Position numbers and translations under genes: made by a program. Below the pieces are notes generated by a model. It ran no database searches, was not told the origin of the DNA, and was given only the letters and a program-made list of their open reading frames with translations. A DNA stretch of 64,000 nt, taken from the NCBI GenBank assembly GCA_023101885.1, contig JALPQD010000932.1, positions 248,001 through 312,000 on the forward strand. Reading direction: 5' to 3'. This DNA is from Typhlomys cinereus (taxonomy: Eukaryota; Chordata; Mammalia; Rodentia; Platacanthomyidae). Within the stretch, counting starts at the first letter, position 1; every line of letters begins with the position of its first letter. Below, piece by piece: positions 61,263-64,000 of this stretch.

Positions 61263-62392
61263 ACATGTACCGAGCACTTACAGCATGCAAAGCCCAGGGT
61301 GAGGGGCTGGCAGCTTCTTGACCACCTTCACCCCAATATAGACCCAACTTAGTCATGTCCTTGACCAAGCTCAACACAGGGGGCCACACTATTGGCCCGA
61401 CTGCTGCTTAATGCCCAGTCTGTCATATGAGGTGTCAGATCCCCATGACCAGGACCCGTCCACTCCTGTCAGAGCTCAGCGCCCGGTGCACAAGGGGAAG
61501 TTGATGAATGTGCTTTGAGTGGATGGCCCACAGTGGTGGAGAGATTTTACCGACCACCAGCAAAATCGGTGTTTCGGGTTTGCCTCTCCATTCCGCAGGT
61601 AAAGAAATTTGCCTTCCTACGTCACGGATGTGCATAGGATGTGAGTGAGCAACTGTGTTACTGGGTAGAGACTTTGGTTTGAAATCCCAGGGATTTGCAT
61701 ATTTTAAATGCAAATTTCTTCCATCTTCACTTGGTATTTTGACCTTAACAAACACGTCTGCCCAAATGTCAGGCTTTTGTTTGCTGGAGAGATGGTATGT
61801 GTGGGGGAGAGGGGCTTGTCTGCGCAGAGATGAGTGTGCAGTTTTGGCTTTGTTCTGGGGTGGAGCATTCTGAATCCCAGGAGGAGACAGGCGGGAACGT
61901 CACGGAGCGCCAGAGGAGAGACGCTTGTCCCTAGGATGTCCTTACTCCCAAGCTCCTTTGTTAGGAAGGGCGAGGCTCATTTTGCTAGCTTAAAAGAGGG
62001 CAGTCAGAGTCCCTGGGAAGAGCAGGTGGGGGCAGTGGGGAGAACTGGGGTGTCTAAGAATTAATTTGTGGGCACCGACAGACTTCAGGGCTGGAAACTC
62101 ACACTGAGCGCCATTGGTTCTTTCTCTGCTCAACAGGCTCACGCAGGCCTTTGTGACGCTGTCTGCTTCTCAAGGGACCACACCCTCCATGCTGGGACAC
62201 CCCGTTCAGGGTGAACACCACCTGCTTTGCCAGCAAGGACACGTCTCGGGATGTGTCTAAAAACTGAACCAGCCCCCTACCTCGTGGGACTTCAGCGGGC
62301 CATAGCACAAATCACCAGCCTTCCTCTACAGCACGCTTTGACCCGGGCAAGCTATGAAGGCGGGGCAGAGGGCAGACCAGGCTCTAGTGTCT
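61263..62392. other. Intergenic, unique, with inverted octamer pair
   Basis: No repeats recognised. ATTTGCAT (61693-61700) and ATGCAAAT (61708-61715) form an inverted pair. Confidence 0.45.
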
Positions 62393-62462
62393 CTTTATTT
62401 TATTTTATTTTATTTTATTTTATTTTATTTTATTTTATTTTATTTTATTTTATTTTATTTTA

Positions 62463-62509
<47 letters not shown>
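62393..62509 (+). repeat. (TTTTA)n and (GT)n compound tail
   Basis: About 14 TTTTA units (62396-62465) followed by a 44-bp GT run. On the minus strand this is the tail of the adjacent SINE. Confidence 0.96.
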
Positions 62510-62510
<1 letters not shown>

Positions 62511-62730
62511 AGAGGGCACTATGTGTCCCTGTGAGGCCCAAGGGTGACTTTGGGAATCATCCTGGGTTGCTTCTACTTCCTTTTTGCTTCACTCTGGGAT
62601 CTCCCATGCTCTGCCTTCCAGAGCCAGAAGTGCAGGCCACGACCATTACTGCCTGGCATTATTCCATAGGATGCAGCATCCAGACTCAGGTCTTTCTGCT
62701 TGCAAGACAGGGCCTTTTTTTTTTCTTTAA
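62510..62730 (-). mobile_element. B2-superfamily SINE joined to U6
   Basis: CAGAGGGCACTATGTGTCCC, GAATCATCCTGGGTTGCTTC, AGGTCTTTCTGCTTGCAAGA. The first 30-odd bases of the SINE head are missing; an A-rich linker joins U6. Confidence 0.88.
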
Positions 62731-62832
62731 TATGGAACGCTTCACGAATTTGCTAGTCATCCTTGTGCAGGGACTATGCTAATCTTCTCTGTATCGTCCA
62801 AGTTTTAGTATATGTGCTGCTGAAGCGAGGCC
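62731..62832 (-). pseudogene. U6 snRNA retropseudogene (part of a U6/SINE chimera)
   Basis: On the minus strand: CTCGCTTCAGCAGCACATAT, ACGATACAGAGAAGATTAGC, AAATTCGTGAAGCGTTCCAT. This is essentially full-length U6 (about 102 of 107 nt) with scattered substitutions, for example in the ACAGAG-to-hairpin region (GCATAGTCCCTGCAC). No upstream PSE/TATA expected of a real U6 gene. Confidence 0.93.
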
Positions 62833-63228
62833 TCTCCCTCCAGTCTCTCCTTCTCTTCTCTTGCTGACATACACACAGGGGTTATTCGTGCTTCTGATTC
62901 TTGGTTACATTCATCACAGGGCGGGAGAGTCCTGCAACATCAGCGGCGAAGGGAACTGGCCACACCACACCCACAAAGAGCCGAGGGAGGCACGGCTGCT
63001 GTCTAGCCTGCCAGCGCGCCTGCGCGCCGCAGTGCTGGCCGGCGCCCCCTCTTCTCCACCTGCCCAGGAAATGATCGCGCTGTGCGCCGGCTCTGCCCAA
63101 ACCCACAGGCTTGCTCTGGAAGTTCTGCCCCGCTGTCCAATCACGTTAACATGCGTCTTCTTTCGAGGGCTGTGCCTTGTGTCTGCCTTGGGCTTAGGTG
63201 TGAAAGTTGCATGGTCATGTGCTTAGTC
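62833..63228. other. Intergenic, unique sequence
   Basis: No feature recognised. Confidence 0.4.
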
Positions 63229-63465
63229 ACAAGGTCATTAATGTCACGGTCAACTTGGGAGGGTCTTCAGTCACCCAGGAGACCCACCTCTGGGGTCCCC
63301 TGTGAGATTAGGTTAATCAGGTGGGAAGACCCATCCTCACCTGGGCGGCACCATGCCCGGGCTGGGGTCCCGGGTGGCCTTCGTGTCTCTGCCTCCTGAC
63401 AGTGCGGGCCCTGCGTTCTGCCGCCATGCCGTCCCCACCCCAACAGACGCTCCTTCCTTAAGCTG
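63229..63465 (+). mobile_element. MaLR-like LTR, family C
   Basis: CACGGTCAACTTGGGAGGGT, TAATCAGGTGGGAAGACCCA, GGCTGGGGTCCCGGGTGGCC, CTCTGCCTCCTGACAGTGCG. Confidence 0.6.
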
Positions 63466-63617
63466 CTAGGGGGGAACGGGGGTCTGATGAACAGTGCATT
63501 GTGGGACGAAGGCGGCTGTTTGTCTTGGTAGTGCTTTCTGAGTAAGACATTGCCTTCTGCAGGCGGACACTGTGCTTAGTGTGCCGGCGTGTGGTGAGCG
63601 TGCCAGCACGTGCTTAC

Positions 63618-64000
63618 TGTTGGGCCCGCCCAGGATTTGCCCCAGGGCACGGCCAAGCACATGGGACTAAAGGTGGCGCGGAGGGCTAGCGTCCTGGGCG
63701 TAACCCTGATCACGTTACAGAGAGCCCTAATTGGCTTTCAGGTATTGACCTGCCGTCTGTGCTGAGTGACACTGGACTTGACCTGTGGAGCCTGAAGGTT
63801 GTGTTGACCTTTGACACAATTGGCTGCCTGTTTGGCGCCTTGTAGTCTTTAGTCTATATAAGCTGCTTTGTTACCCCCAATAAACCGAGATTTGCTTCTG
63901 ACAAACTCCCCGTCCTGTGGCTGAGTCTCTGAGGAATTGAAGCGGAGGTGGGGACAGCGGGATTTACCTTTCTTCATCATCGCAGCAGGCTGCGCAATCG
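63618..64000 (+). mobile_element. ERVK-like LTR, reaching right edge
   Basis: Starts TGTTGGGCCCGCCC like class II LTRs. It has a TATA box (CTATATAAGC at about 63854) followed 33 bp later by CCAATAAACC, the usual TATA-R-polyA spacing. The 3' end is not confidently reached, so it could be a solo LTR or the 5' LTR of a provirus beyond the window. Confidence 0.65.

Noticed and set aside
62731..62832. Functional U6 snRNA gene
   Set aside because: Substitutions in conserved positions, an A-rich tail joined to a SINE, and no PSE/TATA upstream mark it as a retropseudogene.

Overview
The window is nuclear DNA from a rodent, shown by two vertebrate genes split by GT-AG introns and by dense rodent-type repeats: B1, B4, ID and B3-like SINEs, MaLR-like LTRs, L1 3' ends and long CA tails. 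The commonest SINE is a B2-superfamily element with a tRNA-like head followed by a tail unlike murine B2. That argues for a non-murid lineage such as jerboas (whose B2-superfamily SINE is called DIP) or geomyoids. The species call is an inference.

Two genes are recognisable, both on the minus strand and head-to-tail. SLC66A3 (PQLC3, a PQ-loop membrane protein) starts in a CpG island at 7726. Its first four coding exons are at 7584-7726, 3149-3231, 2998-3067 and 590-647; the rest lies beyond the left edge. C2orf50 (CIMIP5, a ciliary/flagellar microtubule-associated protein) is complete as coding sequence: exons 30631-30854, 15222-15261 and 13781-13969 join in phase to 150 codons. Its first exon lies in a second CpG island. 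The order SLC66A3 - C2orf50 matches human 2p25.1 from memory. The next human gene on that side, KCNF1, was not seen, so 32-64 kb appears intergenic.

Layout: 1-8 kb SLC66A3 with SINEs, a candidate LTR and a degenerate minisatellite; 8-13.7 kb intergenic, including a MaLR-like LTR and a 15-bp minisatellite inside a B4 SINE; 13.8-30.9 kb C2orf50. Its 15.4-kb first intron holds a giant CA/TA microsatellite, a SINE split by an L1, and a 5.9-kb defective betaretrovirus-like (class II) provirus antisense to the gene. The 31-64 kb part holds repeats and unique DNA: nested LTR insertions (44 kb), a 36-bp minisatellite next to a 259-bp-arm inverted repeat (47.5-48.9 kb), an L1 ORF2/3'UTR end (52.4-53.5 kb), a nested SINE/L1 cluster with a tandem duplication (56 kb), a U6 snRNA/SINE chimera (62.7 kb), and an ERVK-like LTR running to the right edge.

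No operon, CRISPR array or other novel gene system was found. The most unusual structures are the 36-bp minisatellite plus near-perfect inverted repeat, the U6/SINE chimera, and the layered retroelement insertions in the C2orf50 intron. Repeat-family names and boundaries are by eye from memory.
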